NCBI RefSeq assembly: GCF_002788215.1
Contig: NZ_CP024845.1
Span: 1,426,001-1,490,000 of the forward strand
Direction of reading: 5' to 3'
Origin: Halohasta litchfieldiae
GTDB lineage: Archaea > Halobacteriota > Halobacteria > Halobacteriales > Haloferacaceae
DNA length: 64,000 nucleotides
The notes under the pieces were generated by a model that was not told the origin of the DNA, did not search any database, and was given only the letters and a program-made list of their open reading frames with translations. Shown here in pieces: positions 16,234 through 25,552 of the stretch. A program made the translations under genes and the position numbers. The number at the start of each line of letters is the position of its first letter. The first letter of the stretch is position 1.

Positions 16234-16474
16234 TCAAGAGCCACAGATTTGTTTACTATATCCACTTAGCCGGGTTATGTCTTTACTCGATTAGATCCCT
16301 CAGAGAATGGCGTCTATAACGACTATATCGAGTCGAAGTGAGTGATTTCTAATCGCCTTCGCTCAAATATCCGCTTACGATTATTCATACAGTCGACCTT
16401 TTTGCCCATATATTGATCACTGGTGGATCGTTGATGAATTAATTGTTTATAGTCAGGGGGATGATCTCTTGATA
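16234..16474. other. intergenic region upstream of the TBP gene
   Basis: These 241 bp lie between the GNAT gene and the TBP gene and contain no supported gene. AT-rich blocks near 16430-16450 (GAATTAATTGTTTATAG) could hold the TBP promoter. Nothing else stands out. Confidence 0.35.
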
Positions 16475-17038
16475 ATGAGTGCAGCCGTAGATACAATCGA
16501 AATTCAAAATGTAGTTGCATCGACTGGCATCGATCATGAACTGGATCTTGAAACCCTCGATGAAGACCTGGTAGGCGCGGACTTCAACCCAGACAACTTT
16601 CCAGGACTCGTGTACAGAACACAGGACCCCAAGGCAGCGGCACTCATTTTCCGGTCTGGAAAAGTCGTCTGCACCGGCGCATCAAGTGTTGATGATGTCC
16701 ATGAGGCGATCAATATCGTGTTCGGAAAACTCCGGGATCTTGGAATACCAATCGATGATTCTCCAGAGATTACTGTCCAGAATATCGTCTCAAGTGCTGA
16801 CCTTGGTGAAGCTATGAATCTCAATGCTATTGCAATCGGTCTTGGGCTTGAGGACGTTGAGTATGAACCCGAACAGTTCCCGGGACTGGTCTACCGGATG
16901 GATAATCCGGAAGTGGTAGTTTTGCTCTTCGGCAGTGGGAAAATCGTGATCACAGGCGGGCAACAACCAGAGGATGCCAGTGTTGCAGTGGAGAATATGA
17001 TTGAGGAACTTGAGGGTCTGGGGCTATTTAGTAGCTGA
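16475..17038 (+). CDS. tbp: TATA-box binding protein
   Basis: This 187-residue TBP binds TATA elements and nucleates archaeal transcription with TFB. The two-fold pseudosymmetric repeat is plain: NFPGLVYRTQDPKAAALIF then SGKVVCTGA in the first half, and QFPGLVYRMDNPEVVVLLF then SGKIVITGG in the second. ATG 16475 is chosen because the alternative upstream start is a TTG two codons earlier. It is acidic, as in halophiles. Haloarchaea commonly carry several TBPs, including plasmid copies thought to give alternative promoter choice. It sits alone, upstream of a convergent Lrp regulator. Confidence 0.97.
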   Translation: MSAAVDTIEIQNVVASTGIDHELDLETLDEDLVGADFNPDNFPGLVYRTQDPKAAALIFRSGKVVCTGASSVDDVHEAINIVFGKLRDLGIPIDDSPEITVQNIVSSADLGEAMNLNAIAIGLGLEDVEYEPEQFPGLVYRMDNPEVVVLLFGSGKIVITGGQQPEDASVAVENMIEELEGLGLFSS

Positions 17039-17158
17039 TGTATCATCCAACACACCCCTGATTCGATCATAGTGGGTCCTCAACGATGAAGTGCTATACA
17101 TAACCGATAGACGGTGTGTAGTGGGTATCTACCAAATCATGACTGAAGACCCACAGAT

Positions 17159-17620
17159 TCACTCCTCGTCGACATCAAGCTCAAACTGTCTATTTTCTTT
17201 CTCTGCGTTGAGTACAACGCTGGTGTTGGATTCTCGAATATCAACGTCGGCCAGCAGTTCTTTGATTTGTGCGTTCATTCCATCTGTGTCACCGAATTTC
17301 CCGAGTGCAATGATGTCGTAATCACCGGTGACCTCGTAGACACTCACGATCTGGTCTTGGTCTTTAAGCCGGTCGACAATTTCTGTGAGTGCGGCTCCTT
17401 CGACCTTCAGCTGCATGATTGCAGTAACGCCGTAGCCTAATTCGCCGTAGTCAATGATCGGCGTATAGCCTTCGATGACGCCTTTAGCTTCGAGATCGTT
17501 GATGTGATTTGAGACAGTAGTTACCGACACGTCAAGCTCTTCTCCGAGACTCCGCAGGCTGGCCCGACCGTCGCCGAGTAGTGCGTTGATTAACTGACTG
17601 TCTAAATTATCGTACGTCAT
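17159..17620 (-). CDS. lrp: Lrp/AsnC-family transcriptional regulator
   Basis: This is a 153-residue Lrp/AsnC protein starting at the ATG at 17620; the upstream 16 codons are unlike the family. The N-terminal winged helix-turn-helix reads [20 protein letters not shown], then [20 protein letters not shown]. The C-terminal RAM domain follows ([16 protein letters not shown]), which typically binds amino acids and drives octamer assembly. Members act as activators or repressors of amino-acid metabolism genes. It converges on TBP. Confidence 0.93.
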   Translation of the reverse strand: MTYDNLDSQLINALLGDGRASLRSLGEELDVSVTTVSNHINDLEAKGVIEGYTPIIDYGELGYGVTAIMQLKVEGAALTEIVDRLKDQDQIVSVYEVTGDYDIIALGKFGDTDGMNAQIKELLADVDIRESNTSVVLNAEKENRQFELDVDEE

Positions 17621-18002
17621 AGTAATATACTCTCGGTTAAGGGCACTATAACTTAACGAACATTTCATTAGACTTGATCTCAGCTGTCTGCAATGAAATC
17701 AGTCTTCTATCCACCTAGTTGCTCATGTTCAAATCGGGACTGCTGATATGAATTAACCAACACAGGCTGTACAATCCTACATTTGGTCTTTCCGCTTGTA
17801 ATGCAACAGTCGACTCTTCCTCTGAGTCTCTACGAATGGGTGTTGATCAAGCTGAGGATGCCTCTCGCATTGCGTCCCGGAAAGACCAAATTTTGTTGGT
17901 TAATATCATATTCTCGCCTACCGGAACGATTCGTAATTCACCACCGATCTACTGGTTGAACCACAGCAAGGACAAGTACCTTGCCGCCTGTAGATTGATT
18001 CA
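17621..18002. other. intergenic region between the lrp and XPB genes
   Basis: These 382 bp separate divergently oriented lrp and the XPB gene. A plus-strand frame beginning near 17836 continues into the XPB gene in another frame and has non-halophilic composition, so I reject it. The promoter of lrp probably lies near 17630-17660, where ATTTCATTAG and ACTATAACTT occur. I see no repeats. Confidence 0.35.
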
Positions 18003-19397
18003 ATGCAGGTCTCGTTCGATGATGGAACGCTTCTGCTCGAAGATGCTCCTGATACGGTCCCCTACGCTGAATGGGACGACCGTGTCGATGAGTATCGGGC
18101 ACGAGCACAGCAGTACCGTGACATCCGGGAGTGGGCCAATGGAACTGACGGACAAGTCACTCTCTCCGAATCCGCAGCAACTGTCGAATCTTTCACCGAC
18201 GATGCTCGCAGCTATTCTGAGTTCCATTTCAGACCATCTGTAGCCATTGAGCCACGTGATTATCAGCAAGAGGCCCTCGCTGCGTGGCGAGACAATGGGC
18301 GTCGCGGCAGTGTTGTGCTCCCAACCGGGAGCGGGAAGACGTTTCTCGCCGTCCAGGCCATCGCTGATGCTGGTGTCAGCACACTCGTTGTCGTCCCAAC
18401 AATCGATCTGATGAACCAGTGGCACGCAACGCTGACCAATGCGTTCGGTGACCAGCTCCCAGATGGGGTTGGCGTTCTCGGTGGGGGAAGCCACGATGTG
18501 AGCAACCTTACGGTGACGACCTATGACTCTGCGTATCGGTACATCAACGAGTATGGAGATCAGTTCGGCTTGCTTGTCGTCGACGAAGTCCATCACCTCC
18601 CGGCTCCGACCTACCAGCAGATCCCTGAGATGACGATTGCGCCGTATCGACTCGGATTAACTGCCACCTACGAGCGTGCTGATGGAGAACACGATGTCCT
18701 GGAGGACCTTCTGGGGGAAGTAGTCTACAGAGAGGAAGTCGACAAGCTGGCAGGCGAGTACCTCAGCGAGTACGAAACGCTTCATCTCCAGGTTGAACTC
18801 ACAGCTGACGAACGAGAGCGGTACGACGAGGAGTACCAGATCTACCGCGAGTATGTCGACAGTCACGACTTCGATCTGTGGAAAGAAAACGGCTACCAGG
18901 AGTTTCTCAAACGCACGTCGTACGATCCTGAAGGACGTCGAGCTCTAATTGCGAAGCAACGAGCCGAGAAGATTGCCCGCACTGCGGAGAAGAAACTCGA
19001 CACACTCGATAATCTCCTGAAACGCCACTACGAGGACCGAACGATCATTTTCACCGCGAACAACGACTTCGCCTACGAAATCTCCCAGGAGTTCGTTGTT
19101 CCCTGCATCACACACCAGACCGAGACTGACGAACGGACAGAGATCTTGGAGCGGTTCCGTACAGGACAGTACTCAATGTTAGCGACATCCCAGGTGCTCG
19201 ATGAGGGGATCGATGTTCCAGCAGCGAATGTCGGGATTATTCTTTCGGGGAGTTCATCCAAGCGGCAGTATGCACAGCGGTTAGGACGAATCCTCCGTCC
19301 AACCGATGAGAACCAACCAGCCCGCCTCTACGAGATCATCTCCGAGGACACGATGGAAACCTATGTCTCTCAACACCGTCGACAGGGGGTGAACTGA
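18003..19397 (+). CDS. XPB/Rad25-type DNA helicase
   Basis: This 464-residue superfamily-2 helicase of the archaeal XPB (Rad25) type, about the usual length, has N-terminal damage-recognition-like residues 1-80, motif Ia/Q DYQQEALAAW, Walker A LPTGSGKT, DEVHH box (VVDEVHHL), motif III GLTATYERADG, and helicase motifs V/VI (VLDEGIDVPAANVGI and QYAQRLGRILRP). XPB unwinds DNA in nucleotide-excision repair and transcription-related opening. The next gene, starting 1 bp after its stop codon, is bax1, the standard partner, so the two form an operon. Confidence 0.93.
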   Translation: MQVSFDDGTLLLEDAPDTVPYAEWDDRVDEYRARAQQYRDIREWANGTDGQVTLSESAATVESFTDDARSYSEFHFRPSVAIEPRDYQQEALAAWRDNGRRGSVVLPTGSGKTFLAVQAIADAGVSTLVVVPTIDLMNQWHATLTNAFGDQLPDGVGVLGGGSHDVSNLTVTTYDSAYRYINEYGDQFGLLVVDEVHHLPAPTYQQIPEMTIAPYRLGLTATYERADGEHDVLEDLLGEVVYREEVDKLAGEYLSEYETLHLQVELTADERERYDEEYQIYREYVDSHDFDLWKENGYQEFLKRTSYDPEGRRALIAKQRAEKIARTAEKKLDTLDNLLKRHYEDRTIIFTANNDFAYEISQEFVVPCITHQTETDERTEILERFRTGQYSMLATSQVLDEGIDVPAANVGIILSGSSSKRQYAQRLGRILRPTDENQPARLYEIISEDTMETYVSQHRRQGVN

Positions 19398-19398
19398 C

Positions 19399-20742
19399 GT
19401 GCTGACAGCTGATCTAGCCCGCTCTCGACGTTCTGACGGTCAGATTCGACCGTCATTCATTGATCCAGACGAGCAACGATACCGGGAGACAGCCGCAGAA
19501 CTGATTGGCATCTTTGAAGAGCATCTTGGCGAGCCGAAAGGCGAGTTAGAGGACACAATTGATGAGTTGACTGTCTCGGACACGGACTACAAAATTGTCC
19601 AGGGACTGGCGAAGCTACTCACAGACGAGTGTGAATTCGAGGTGATTGCTCCCGTAGAGCCACGAGAGATACGGCAGGAACTCTTCGAGGTAGCAAATGG
19701 GAACCAACCGATAGTCCGCCAACCAACGTTAGGAGATGATACTAACTCGCTGTGGGTCTACAGCACAGTTGCTGATCGACTTGGGATTTCACTCGAAGAC
19801 TGCTATCGGGGGATGTACGCCGACTTGGAGGAAAACAAACGGCTTGTTCGGTTTGGTGATCTCGTTTTCGATGATCACCACCAAACCGACGATTCGTCGA
19901 CAACCACGCGACTCACCGGTGACAGCGAAGAATCCTATGCGGACGATACGATCAGCGTTGAGTGGCTGTTGACTCGCTATAATCTCGCGTTGGCACAAGC
20001 TGTGCTGTATGATGCGACTGAGATGCGGGTACGGGTCTGGGATTCATTTGCGACAGTGTTCAGCTACGTCAAGTTGTTCGGCCTGATGCATCGTATCTAT
20101 CCAATCGACAACACTGGAGCACGTGTTGGGAGTACAGACCTTGCCGATGGCTACGAAGCGCGCCTGGATGGCGCCGCATCGCTGTTTTCGAAGTCACGAA
20201 AATACGGCATTCGAATGGCGAATTTTCTGCCTGCTCTCCCGCTGTGTGATCGGTGGGAAATGGAAGCAGACGTACTCACAGATGAGGGAAAATCATCTAA
20301 TTCGACGCTTTCGTTTGAACTTGACCATACCGAAGGGTTGTCGTCGCATTACTCGGCCCAAAGTGATTTTGACAGTGATGTTGAACGAACGCTCGCAAAG
20401 AAGTGGGACCGAGCTACGACCGATTGGGAACTCCGACGTGAGGATGATGTCCTGGATTTGGGCGCAGAAGTGATGCTGCCCGACTTTGCGATTGAACATC
20501 CTGATGGTCAACGAGCGATGTTCGAGATCGTCGGCTTTTGGACGCCGGAGTATCTCGAAGAGAAACTGGCGAAGATACGGGCTGCCGACCGCGACAATCT
20601 CATTGTTGCCGTTTCAGAGCGACTCGATTGTTCGGCAGAGGATTTTGAGGGGATAGACAACCGTGTTCTCTGGTTCAAATCCGGTATTCACGTCTATGAT
20701 GTTGTAGAGTTAGCTGAAGAATACGCTGTAGAGGCCTCTTAG
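19399..20742 (+). CDS. bax1: Bax1-like XPB-binding nuclease (DUF790)
   Basis: This 447-residue protein starts at GTG 19399, one base after the XPB gene. Its position and C-terminal segment identify Bax1/DUF790: DLGAEVMLPDFAIEHPDGQ followed by FEIVGFWTPEYLEEKLAKI carries the Asp/Glu/Lys pattern of a restriction-endonuclease-like (PD-(D/E)XK) fold. Archaeal Bax1 binds XPB and cleaves DNA near bubble junctions, like an XPG substitute. The acidic composition is halophilic. The pair is a plausible repair cassette carried on the plasmid. Confidence 0.9.
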   Translation: MLTADLARSRRSDGQIRPSFIDPDEQRYRETAAELIGIFEEHLGEPKGELEDTIDELTVSDTDYKIVQGLAKLLTDECEFEVIAPVEPREIRQELFEVANGNQPIVRQPTLGDDTNSLWVYSTVADRLGISLEDCYRGMYADLEENKRLVRFGDLVFDDHHQTDDSSTTTRLTGDSEESYADDTISVEWLLTRYNLALAQAVLYDATEMRVRVWDSFATVFSYVKLFGLMHRIYPIDNTGARVGSTDLADGYEARLDGAASLFSKSRKYGIRMANFLPALPLCDRWEMEADVLTDEGKSSNSTLSFELDHTEGLSSHYSAQSDFDSDVERTLAKKWDRATTDWELRREDDVLDLGAEVMLPDFAIEHPDGQRAMFEIVGFWTPEYLEEKLAKIRAADRDNLIVAVSERLDCSAEDFEGIDNRVLWFKSGIHVYDVVELAEEYAVEAS

Positions 20743-20812
20743 TATCAGTAGTTCGGCTGAGAGCGATCAATATCACACAGACTCGATAGACCATAATAAG
20801 GTTAGATTGTTT

Positions 20813-20892
20813 TCTTAGATTCGAAGATGTATTTCTAAGATTTGTGTCTAAGATAAGTGTCTTAGACAGGTGTCTTAGATAAGTGTCTGACA
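20813..20892. repeat. 13-bp iterons upstream of parA
   Basis: The core TCTTAGA or TCTAAGA starts at 20813, 20834, 20847, 20860 and 20873, and a partial copy (TCTGA) starts at 20886. The last five are spaced at exactly 13 bp, with the fuller unit GTGTCTTAGATAA. The core is almost palindromic (TCTWAGA). The array ends 35 bp before the ParA start, so it is a candidate partition centromere (parS/parC) or an autoregulatory operator for the ParA operon. Confidence 0.7.
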
Positions 20893-20926
20893 AAACTTCA
20901 TTAGCAATCACGTGTAGAGTAGTAAT

Positions 20927-21805
20927 ATGCTGGCATACACAGTCTACTCAGAAGCAGGAGGGGTAGGCAAAACATCGCTTGCTTCAAATCTGGCAGTAGC
21001 ACACGCTCGGGCAGGGCTCAATGTCTTAGTCGTTCCTCTCGATCCACAAGATGGTAATCTCAGCCGACTATTTGGGGTCGACGAAGATCGAACAAACAGC
21101 AAGGCCGATAGCCTTGTTCGACACTTGGTCAAGAGTCCCGGAGGTCCATTTGATGATCTCATCCAAAGCGTCGAAGGGATCGATATTATTCCCGAACACA
21201 ATACTCTCGCAGATCTCTCAGACCATCTCAATCGAGAACAACAAAAGGCTACAGATCTGGGCGATAGCTACAACATCTACGCACAGTTGCGTCGTGTCCT
21301 CGATGAGGCCGATGTTCCAGACAGATATGATGTCCTAATATGTGACCCACCTGCGACTGAGTCAGATCATCTGTACAACGCAATCTATGCGACGCGAAAC
21401 CTCCTAATTCCGGTCGAGCCATCATGGAAGGGACAGGCGTCAATTGATGGGTTGGAACAGATGGCGACCAACTTTGCAGATGAACTTAACATTGATGTTG
21501 GTGTGCTTGGAGCTGTACCACTGGGCTACAAAGACACGATTGACCAGCGAGAGATGATTGAGAACGTACCGTTTTCCATCCCAGAAGTAATTGGAGAACG
21601 TGCAGCCCTAATGGAGGGCTGCTGGAAACAGCAGTGTTCTGCCTTCCGCTATGTTCGTGATCACCGAGCTCAACGACGTGACTACGAAATAGACACATTA
21701 GCTCAATTCGATAAGATTGCTCGACACCTCGAAGAATCAGCTGGTATTGAAGCTTCAAATCCACCTAAGCCAGGCGAGATCAACGAGGCAGAGGTAAAAC
21801 AATGA
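20927..21805 (+). CDS. parA: ParA/Soj-family plasmid partition ATPase
   Basis: This 292-residue ParA ATPase has a deviant Walker A with signature lysine (EAGGVGKTSLA), motif A' DPQDGNLS, and Walker B DVLICDPPA. These proteins form dynamic DNA-bound patterns that segregate plasmids. It is followed, with a 4-bp overlap, by a small partner gene and preceded by 13-bp iterons, giving a complete type I-like partition cassette. It is one of two ParA genes in the window (the other at 49672), and the two are divergent in sequence. Confidence 0.92.
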   Translation: MLAYTVYSEAGGVGKTSLASNLAVAHARAGLNVLVVPLDPQDGNLSRLFGVDEDRTNSKADSLVRHLVKSPGGPFDDLIQSVEGIDIIPEHNTLADLSDHLNREQQKATDLGDSYNIYAQLRRVLDEADVPDRYDVLICDPPATESDHLYNAIYATRNLLIPVEPSWKGQASIDGLEQMATNFADELNIDVGVLGAVPLGYKDTIDQREMIENVPFSIPEVIGERAALMEGCWKQQCSAFRYVRDHRAQRRDYEIDTLAQFDKIARHLEESAGIEASNPPKPGEINEAEVKQ

Positions 21806-22188
21806 CTGGGTTCAAAGACGGTGCTGTAGGTTGGGACGATGATGACGAGGAGGAATCTAAGGATACTCACACTACGGATAGTATTGAGAATGAACCCGTG
21901 ACCGAAACAAAAGATCAAACAACAAACGTCTCTGCAGGTTCATCACAGCCTCGTCTGCCATGGATTCACGGCCGCAACAGTATCACCGATGGCCGTCAAA
22001 AGACAGTTCAGCTTCACCTCCAAGAATCGACTATCGACCGAGAAAGAGAGGGAATGTCAGAGGTTCAACGGATCCTCGACGAAAATATAAAAAAAGCGGA
22101 CCTGCGGGAGGCAGCACTTCTTATAGGACTGAGCCATCTCGGCGAGGTCTCAGATCAACTTAGGGAGTGGGGATACGATTATGAATAG
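21802..22188 (+). CDS. small partition partner protein downstream of ParA
   Basis: This 128-residue protein has an acidic, disordered N-terminal half (DDDEEESKDTH) and a C-terminal helical part with QRILDENIKKADLREAAL. It overlaps ParA by 4 bp. Position and length fit a centromere-binding adaptor (ParB/ParR analogue), with the iterons upstream as the likely target. There is no recognised ParB motif. Confidence 0.7.
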   Translation: MTGFKDGAVGWDDDDEEESKDTHTTDSIENEPVTETKDQTTNVSAGSSQPRLPWIHGRNSITDGRQKTVQLHLQESTIDREREGMSEVQRILDENIKKADLREAALLIGLSHLGEVSDQLREWGYDYE

Positions 22189-22417
22189 TATAGCAACATA
22201 GAATATACGGCCGAGAAAAACCTGTGAGGACAACACGGAAGTTGGAACGCGACGTGTATGGATAGGCATTGGTCTTGCGTCGATAGTGAGAAGGATGTAG
22301 TGCCAACCAGTTTGACCGTCATTCAGGCATCCTCCGCAAACAGTCATGTGCCCACGTTGGGTACACAACGTGGTCGTATCCACTATGGTTATACGTATAG
22401 AGCAAGTACCGTTAGTT

Positions 22418-22768
22418 ATGAGCCGAGAACGAACTGATTCCGGGCAGTACGCTGAAACGGTCACAATCGACCGAGTACGGCAGGTTTTCAGTACCGTCGC
22501 TGGCCCAGCTGTGACCAGTGCTGATATTGCATCAGAACTCGGCGTGACGGCAGAAGCTGCTCGCCGGAAACTGAATGAGTTTCATGGTCGGGGGATGCTC
22601 GGTAAACGGAAGACAGCTGGACGGAATATCTACTGGCTTCAGCCGGCGGGCGATGTCACAGATATCAATCCAGAAGATCCCGTCTGGGGAACAGAGCCAA
22701 TAGCCGGTGATGAGACAGTGAGTGAAGCCGATATCGACGACGTGCTGTATGGCGAAATCAATGGGTAG
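22418..22768 (+). CDS. winged-helix antitoxin-like regulator
   Basis: This 116-residue protein from ATG 22418 (an ATG 72 bp upstream lacks family-like sequence) has a winged-helix: VTSADIASELGVTAEAARRKLNEFHGRGMLGKRK, with the wing AGRNIYWLQP. Its 3' end overlaps the PIN-domain gene, the usual layout of antitoxin before VapC-type toxin in archaea. Likely role: repressor of its own operon and neutraliser of the PIN RNase. Confidence 0.75.
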   Translation: MSRERTDSGQYAETVTIDRVRQVFSTVAGPAVTSADIASELGVTAEAARRKLNEFHGRGMLGKRKTAGRNIYWLQPAGDVTDINPEDPVWGTEPIAGDETVSEADIDDVLYGEING

Positions 22769-23216
22769 TGCTGTCCAGAGATCTCCAGCTATCGTGGATA
22801 CGGGGATGTTCTTCGCGTATTATTACGAGCCTGCGGAGCAGCACGCGCGTGCACGTGAAACACTTGATAGCATTGTAGATGGAGATCTTCCGTTTGGTCC
22901 ACTGTTCACTACGCAGGCGGTGCTTTCGGAACTCGCAACGTTACTACTCCGGAAGAGTACTCACAACGAAGCGGTTCGGGCGGTCACTGAAATCCGTAAC
23001 AGCGAGAGCTTCAACCATCTCGTGGTTGATCGAATTACCTTTGATACGGCATTGGAGCAATTCGAGCAGTACGACGATCAAACAATCTCGTTCGTCGATC
23101 ACACGACAGCTGTGCTAGCTACAGAGCGCGATATTGACCACGTATTGGGGTTCGATAAAGACTTCCAGACGCTGGGTTTCACACGTGTACCAGTCGACAC
23201 TGGGTTGAACGTCTAA
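22749..23216 (+). CDS. vapC-like: PIN-domain RNase, VapC-like toxin
   Basis: This PIN protein of about 155 residues is taken from ATG 22749; ATG 22761 is an equally possible start. The metal-binding acids are visible: AIVDTGMFFAYYY (first Asp), ELATLL (Glu) and SFVDHTTAVLA with the final GFDKDFQ. VapC toxins cleave tRNA or rRNA. It overlaps the upstream winged-helix gene, its presumed antitoxin. A short integrase is convergent 6 bp downstream. Confidence 0.85.
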   Translation: MAKSMGSAVQRSPAIVDTGMFFAYYYEPAEQHARARETLDSIVDGDLPFGPLFTTQAVLSELATLLLRKSTHNEAVRAVTEIRNSESFNHLVVDRITFDTALEQFEQYDDQTISFVDHTTAVLATERDIDHVLGFDKDFQTLGFTRVPVDTGLNV

Positions 23217-23222
23217 CACACA

Positions 23223-23828
23223 TCACTGCAGTGCAGTTCGCATCGATTCGATTATGTTCTGTTCAGTTGGAGCAGCGAGATAGGGTTCAATAGCATCGTA
23301 GGAACTCCAGCCTCCAAGAGCCATGACGATCCGCGGGCTGACGTTCTCTTCGACAAGGAGGTGATTGGCCCAGCATCGGCGGAGGTCGTGCGTTGAGACA
23401 CGTCGATAATCATCGTCTCCAGTTTCTTCGGCTGCTTTCTCGGCTGTTTTCTCAACCCAATACTGGACGGTTCGTTTGGATTTTGGAACCAGGCGTTCCT
23501 CGTCGTTGATCCCAGTCTGCTGTATGTAGCGATTGATCGTTGCCTCAACGTCACGTGGAAGCCATGTCTCGCGGTACTTACCCCCGGTATACTCACCGGT
23601 GGTGTCCTTTCCACCGACGACCTTCAGCTCAAAGTGCTTGCCATCGCTCATTCTGGAGACGTGTTTGGGCTTGACGTCGAGTACTTCCTGCACACGGAGC
23701 CCGCAATCACCCATCAGCCGGATAGCCACTTCCTGTTCGAACGTCTCTGCTTCCCGAGGTAGCACTTCGTATTCGCTCCGTGAGAGCCAGACGTTCCAAG
23801 AGCTATCTTTGTTCCGTTCTGTTCGCAT
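23223..23828 (-). CDS. short tyrosine recombinase (integrase-like)
   Basis: This 201-residue tyrosine recombinase catalytic domain lacks the usual SAM-like N-terminal core-binding domain. Catalytic residues: Arg in CGLRVQEVLDV, Lys region VVGGKDTTGE, His-x-x-Arg in STHDLRRCWA, and a final MALGGWSSYDAIEPYL with Tyr. Similar minimal recombinases are common on haloarchaeal plasmids and often pair with ParA genes. A paralogous gene is at 51591-52193. A palindrome 85 bp upstream of the start may be its operator or recombination site. Confidence 0.85.
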   Translation of the reverse strand: MRTERNKDSSWNVWLSRSEYEVLPREAETFEQEVAIRLMGDCGLRVQEVLDVKPKHVSRMSDGKHFELKVVGGKDTTGEYTGGKYRETWLPRDVEATINRYIQQTGINDEERLVPKSKRTVQYWVEKTAEKAAEETGDDDYRRVSTHDLRRCWANHLLVEENVSPRIVMALGGWSSYDAIEPYLAAPTEQNIIESMRTALQ

Positions 23829-23912
23829 TGCGTGTTACTCATGAGTATCATGCACTTAGCGATAGTGATTTCGGCCTTCGATAGGGGCTATTCCCAGTAT
23901 AGGGCGAAATTT

Positions 23913-23938
23913 TTGCACGTTACTGTACAAACGTGCAA
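23913..23938. repeat. perfect 9-bp inverted repeat upstream of the short integrase
   Basis: TTGCACGTT at 23913-23921 is mirrored by AACGTGCAA at 23930-23938 with an 8-bp loop ACTGTACA that is itself nearly palindromic. It lies between the divergent integrase (start 23828) and the gene at 24098. A regulator-binding operator or a recombination site are both possible. Confidence 0.6.
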
Positions 23939-24097
23939 TATAGTTGTCCTCCACGATTCGAAAAGACCGTGAGCAAGCCAGCGATTTTGTTATCCATCTA
24001 GTAAGTATGCCAGTGAAACACATAGAGGATATCTCAGAGTAGTTCTGTCAGTTAACTCGAAGCAAGTCTAAAGTACGTGAACTTCGGACTAATAGGT

Positions 24098-24805
24098 ATG
24101 GACGATCAACCCGACACGCCACCTCGCCCAGATGGGGGCACTTCGGCCCTCCATACGCCACCGAGAGACATCTTGAACCAGGAGACGCTCAAGCCGGAGC
24201 TCCTTGCCGAGAATGCACCGGGCCTCGAAACACTCGTGAAGCTCCTCAACCAACCGGCTCTCGCTCGCGTCTACGTCTACGTTTGTTACTGGGGACCAGT
24301 TTCGCCACCAGAGGTTATGGACGATCTTGATCTCTCGAAATCGACAGCCTACGATTACGTCGACCGGTTAGTCGATTTAGGCCTCGTCGAGCGTGACGAT
24401 TCGACTCGTCCACAACAGCTCACTGCAGAGCCTGTTATTCTCGTTGAGCCGTACACCCCGATCATCATTACGCCGACGGTCCTCCACGCATTTGCTCTTC
24501 AGGAAGTCGATGAGGACGTCGAATACTTTCTTGATCGATATGGTATCGGTAAGCTCGTGGCGGCACTCCGTGGTGCTGGCCTCCACCACGCGGGAAACAT
24601 GACTCAGCGGATGGTTGCCAGTGAGATCGACGTTCGAGATACCGAGGCGATGATGATCATCTACGCACTCGTGCCCGCCCTCGCCGTTGGTCGGGAACAG
24701 GACCCGTATTTCGAGTATCTATTCCCAGACGTCCACAACCAGATGGATCTCCCTGATCTCGACGAGCAGGAAACATCGCCAGCACAGCCAGATGATGTCG
24801 AGTGA
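24098..24805 (+). CDS. winged-helix protein, probable antitoxin to the PIN gene
   Basis: This protein of about 235 residues starts at ATG 24098. Its winged-helix is VSPPEVMDDLDLSKSTAYDYVDRLVDLGLVE (residues about 67-97), followed by a longer regulatory domain and an acidic tail. It lies 9 bp before a PIN-domain gene. Larger wHTH proteins of this kind with a downstream PIN gene form toxin-antitoxin-like pairs in halophiles. Expected: DNA-binding repressor. Confidence 0.7.
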   Translation: MDDQPDTPPRPDGGTSALHTPPRDILNQETLKPELLAENAPGLETLVKLLNQPALARVYVYVCYWGPVSPPEVMDDLDLSKSTAYDYVDRLVDLGLVERDDSTRPQQLTAEPVILVEPYTPIIITPTVLHAFALQEVDEDVEYFLDRYGIGKLVAALRGAGLHHAGNMTQRMVASEIDVRDTEAMMIIYALVPALAVGREQDPYFEYLFPDVHNQMDLPDLDEQETSPAQPDDVE

Positions 24806-24814
24806 GGTCGCTAG

Positions 24815-25345
24815 ATGAGTCAAGAGTCACCACTATCCGGGGGGAAGGAGGTCATTGTCGACGCGAATATCTTTATCGCGATAGGTGACCCGTCGAACAC
24901 CAAATTCGTACAGTTTCGCTCTGCCGTACAGACCGCTGGCGTCGTACTGAAACTCCCTCGGCGGGTCATCGGTGAGGTTGGTGGACGAGACACTTACCGT
25001 GTTCAGACAGCACTCGACGAAGGATGGGCCGAGATCATCGATGCGCCAGACCCAACCGATGGAGATGCTGTTGCAGCGAGCGACATCGCCAGACGGACAA
25101 TCGCGAACATGACTGACAAACCCGAACACGAAGTCGAAAAGACAGACACGATTCTTGCAGGGCTCGCGATCCAGTACGTCAGAGACCGCTCAACTTCGGG
25201 TGTGATCGTTCTCACCGATGACAAGCCAGCCAAAGAGGGCATCCAGAATGCCGTCACTGCACAGGGGTATACAGGGACAATTGAGGTATACGGTCTAGCC
25301 GATATCATTGGAGACGAACCTGGTGGCTCAATGCGACTGATTTGA
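24815..25345 (+). CDS. PIN-domain protein, toxin-like
   Basis: This 176-residue PIN domain has EVIVDANIFIAIGDPS with the first catalytic Asp, EVEKTDTILAGLAI with the second, and GVIVLTDDKPAKEGI with the paired third acids. It follows the winged-helix gene closely, so it is probably the toxin of a type II pair. Substrate RNA is unknown. Confidence 0.82.
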   Translation: MSQESPLSGGKEVIVDANIFIAIGDPSNTKFVQFRSAVQTAGVVLKLPRRVIGEVGGRDTYRVQTALDEGWAEIIDAPDPTDGDAVAASDIARRTIANMTDKPEHEVEKTDTILAGLAIQYVRDRSTSGVIVLTDDKPAKEGIQNAVTAQGYTGTIEVYGLADIIGDEPGGSMRLI

Positions 25346-25552
25346 TCGCTTGTCGGCAGAGCTCCTCTTAGAACTGTAGACCGTTCCGTAGAATGGAGCA
25401 GCTGCAAGATAACTCAACGACCACCACTTGAGCTGAACAGCAAAACACGTCTGTTACGGGTTAGGAGGGACGGTCGTTTAACCGGCCTTGCCGGGTCTCA
25501 CCCGATGCATCACCCAACATCAATAACCCGACCTACTCTACCGGAACACAAC
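25346..25552. other. intergenic region before the protease gene
   Basis: These 207 bp lie between the PIN gene and the protease and show no gene. A GC-rich imperfect hairpin AACCGGCCTTGCCGGGTC sits near 25478-25496. It may be a terminator-like structure or part of the protease promoter. Nothing more is visible. Confidence 0.3.

Noticed and set aside
17836-18243. 135-aa frame in the lrp-XPB gap
   Set aside because: Its second half overlaps the XPB gene in another frame and its composition is not halophilic.
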